Part shown: positions 6,554 through 7,412 of the stretch, in pieces
How the letters are laid out: every line of letters starts with the position of its first letter
Numbering within the stretch: the stretch's first letter is position 1
Assembly: GCA_031284845.1 (NCBI GenBank)
Contig: JAITXH010000106.1
Location: 1-7,412, forward strand
DNA: 7,412 nt
Direction: 5' to 3'
Source of the DNA: Puniceicoccales bacterium
Lineage (GTDB): Bacteria > Verrucomicrobiota > Verrucomicrobiia > Opitutales > UBA953
The notes under the pieces: generated by a model
What the model was told of the DNA's origin: nothing
The model's input: the letters and a program-made list of their open reading frames with translations, nothing else
Databases searched by the model: none
Translations under genes and position numbers: made by a program

Positions 6554-7129
6554 ATGAAATTATTCAAATCATTTGCCCCAGTGTTTCTTGCGGCATTGTG
6601 TCTGTCCTTCGCCGCTTGCTCGACTTCAGAAACCGCGAAAAACACAAGCTCCTGGAAAGACGAACTCAAGGCGTCCCTGCCTCTGCTCGGACACCGCAAC
6701 TGGATAGTCGTGGCGGATATGGCCTACCCCTTGCAAGCACAGCCGGGGATCAAGACCATTTTTGTGGACGACTCCTACGTAGACATTCTCAAATACGTCC
6801 ACGCTGAAATAGAAAAGGCCCCGCACATCAAGGCCGCCGTCTATTTGGACAAAGAGTTGGACTATCTTGACGAGAAATCCGTTCCCGGAATCGGAGCGTT
6901 GCGCGGGCAAATGAAGGCTGTCTTTGGCCCCAACGCCCAGTCAGTCTTGCACGACGAGATGATCGCCCGTCTGGATAAAGCCAGCCGCGTATTCAACGTA
7001 GTGCTCCTCAAGAGCAACCTGACCATCCCTTACACGACCGCTTTTTTTGAACTCGATTGTGCCTACTGGGATGCCCCTCGCGAAGCCGCGTTACGCAAGA
7101 ACTTGGCGGATGCCGCCGCTGGGAAATAA
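6554..7129 (+). CDS. RbsD/FucU-like sugar mutarotase domain carried on a lipoprotein
   Basis: This 191-residue protein starts with a lipoprotein signal (MKLFKSFAPVFLAALCLSFA, lipobox FAAC, lipidated C22), so it should be membrane-anchored outside the cytoplasm. The remainder reads as an RbsD/FucU domain, whose known members interconvert pyranose/furanose or alpha/beta forms of ribose and fucose. LPLLGHRNWIVVADMAYP (43-60) matches the LGHxDxLVVxDAGLP-type signature, with H47 and D55 spaced eight apart like H20/D28 of RbsD. H133 fits the second conserved His, and IPYTTAFFEL (159-168) matches the SPYANIIL region with its Tyr (Y160). The Asn two residues after this Tyr in RbsD/FucU is Thr here (T162). 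Classical members are cytoplasmic, so export is the odd feature. Its place 24 bases after the rhamnose isomerase suggests L-rhamnose as substrate, by inference. A non-catalytic sugar-binding role is possible. No Shine-Dalgarno is seen; the lipoprotein signal fixes the start. Confidence 0.75.
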   Translation: MKLFKSFAPVFLAALCLSFAACSTSETAKNTSSWKDELKASLPLLGHRNWIVVADMAYPLQAQPGIKTIFVDDSYVDILKYVHAEIEKAPHIKAAVYLDKELDYLDEKSVPGIGALRGQMKAVFGPNAQSVLHDEMIARLDKASRVFNVVLLKSNLTIPYTTAFFELDCAYWDAPREAALRKNLADAAAGK

Positions 7130-7172
7130 CAGCGCTCGCAGTGGCCCACTGCTGGCAAAGGCGAATGCATTG

Positions 7173-7196
7173 AGAGCGGTTGAACGACACCGCTCT
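7173..7196 (+). terminator. Candidate terminator hairpin after the isomerase-lipoprotein unit
   Basis: AGAGCGGT (7173-7180) and ACCGCTCT (7189-7196) form a perfect 8-bp stem with an 8-base loop. The sequence downstream (AGATGGTTTTCCTCTC) is only moderately T-rich. It lies 44 bases past the lipoprotein stop. A smaller hairpin, GCAGTG-GCC-CACTGC (7138-7152), precedes it. The pair plausibly ends the rhamnose transcript before the unrelated repair gene. Confidence 0.45.
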
Positions 7197-7287
7197 AGAT
7201 GGTTTTCCTCTCAGCGGAATGTAAAAATTGCTCCGAAATTCTCAGGACGACACGACTCCCGGAATGTGCTACTGTGCCTCCATGCGA

Positions 7288-7412
7288 ATGACCCACGCCC
7301 AGATGTATGAACGCGTCCTCGCGTCCGACGCGAGTTGCAACGGACGCTTCTTCCTCGGCGTGCTCACCACCGGCATTTACTGCCTGCCCTCATGCCGGGC
7401 GCGAAAACCGAA
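7288..7412 (+). CDS. Ada-type DNA methylphosphotriester-acceptor domain, N-terminal part (gene runs off right edge)
   Basis: The first 41 codons are present. The sequence QMYERVLASDASCNGRFFLG followed by VLTTGIYCLPSCRARKP matches the zinc-binding N-terminal domain of Ada (FxxAVxTTGIYCRPSCxAR). C32 and C36 here correspond to C38 and C42 of E. coli Ada, where C38 accepts a methyl group from DNA methylphosphotriesters. The remaining two zinc cysteines would lie beyond the edge. This domain occurs in Ada/AdaA regulators with an AraC-type helix-turn-helix and in fusions to AlkA-type 3-methyladenine glycosylases. The window cannot tell which, so no symbol is given. An in-frame ATG at 7282 would add Met-Arg. 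No Shine-Dalgarno is visible. It is unrelated to the rhamnose genes and probably has its own promoter. Confidence 0.85.
   Translation, partial: MTHAQMYERVLASDASCNGRFFLGVLTTGIYCLPSCRARKP

Noticed and set aside
7267..7275. TGCTACTGT as an extended -10 promoter for the Ada-like gene
   Set aside because: Only three of six -10 bases match and there is no -35 element.
1..7412. CRISPR array, tRNA, rRNA or known riboswitch
   Set aside because: No regularly spaced direct repeats, cloverleaf-like sequence or recognisable aptamer core was seen by eye on either strand.

Overview
The window looks like part of a Verrucomicrobiota genome, most plausibly Opitutaceae-like. This is an inference from four things: moderately GC-rich genes, starts that mostly lack a Shine-Dalgarno sequence, secreted polysaccharide-degrading enzymes, and long palindromic intergenic repeats of a kind I associate with Verrucomicrobia and Planctomycetes. 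No rRNA or tRNA marker is present to confirm it.

Layout, left to right. (1) On the minus strand, running off the left edge, is the first 215 residues of a secreted protein of unrecognised family (start at 647). (2) The divergent gap of about 390 bases holds a roughly 100-bp mobile-like element with perfect 22-bp inverted ends (765-865) and an extended -10 promoter (925-933). (3) A small two-helix inner-membrane protein of unknown function follows on the plus strand, ending at 1782. (4) Next is a roughly 280-bp nested palindromic element (1852-2134), entirely non-coding. (5) A secreted family GH78 alpha-L-rhamnosidase (2216-4981) ends just before a strong hairpin (4998-5027). (6) After a roughly 260-base untranslated stretch come a Pseudomonas stutzeri-type L-rhamnose isomerase (5288-6529) and, 24 bases downstream, a lipoprotein with an RbsD/FucU-type sugar-mutarotase domain (6554-7129). 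(7) A hairpin at 7173-7196 may end that unit. (8) The right edge cuts through the start of a gene with an Ada-type methyl-accepting zinc domain, which belongs to DNA alkylation repair.

The central theme is L-rhamnose use. The exported rhamnosidase would release L-rhamnose from plant glycans such as rhamnogalacturonan or from glycosides. The cytoplasmic isomerase converts it to L-rhamnulose. The lipoprotein, if it is an active mutarotase, would interconvert the rhamnose anomers outside the cytoplasm before uptake. No kinase, aldolase, transporter or regulator for the pathway is visible here. The most unusual points are the lipoprotein-anchored RbsD/FucU domain beside a rhamnose isomerase and the nested palindrome directly upstream of the rhamnosidase.
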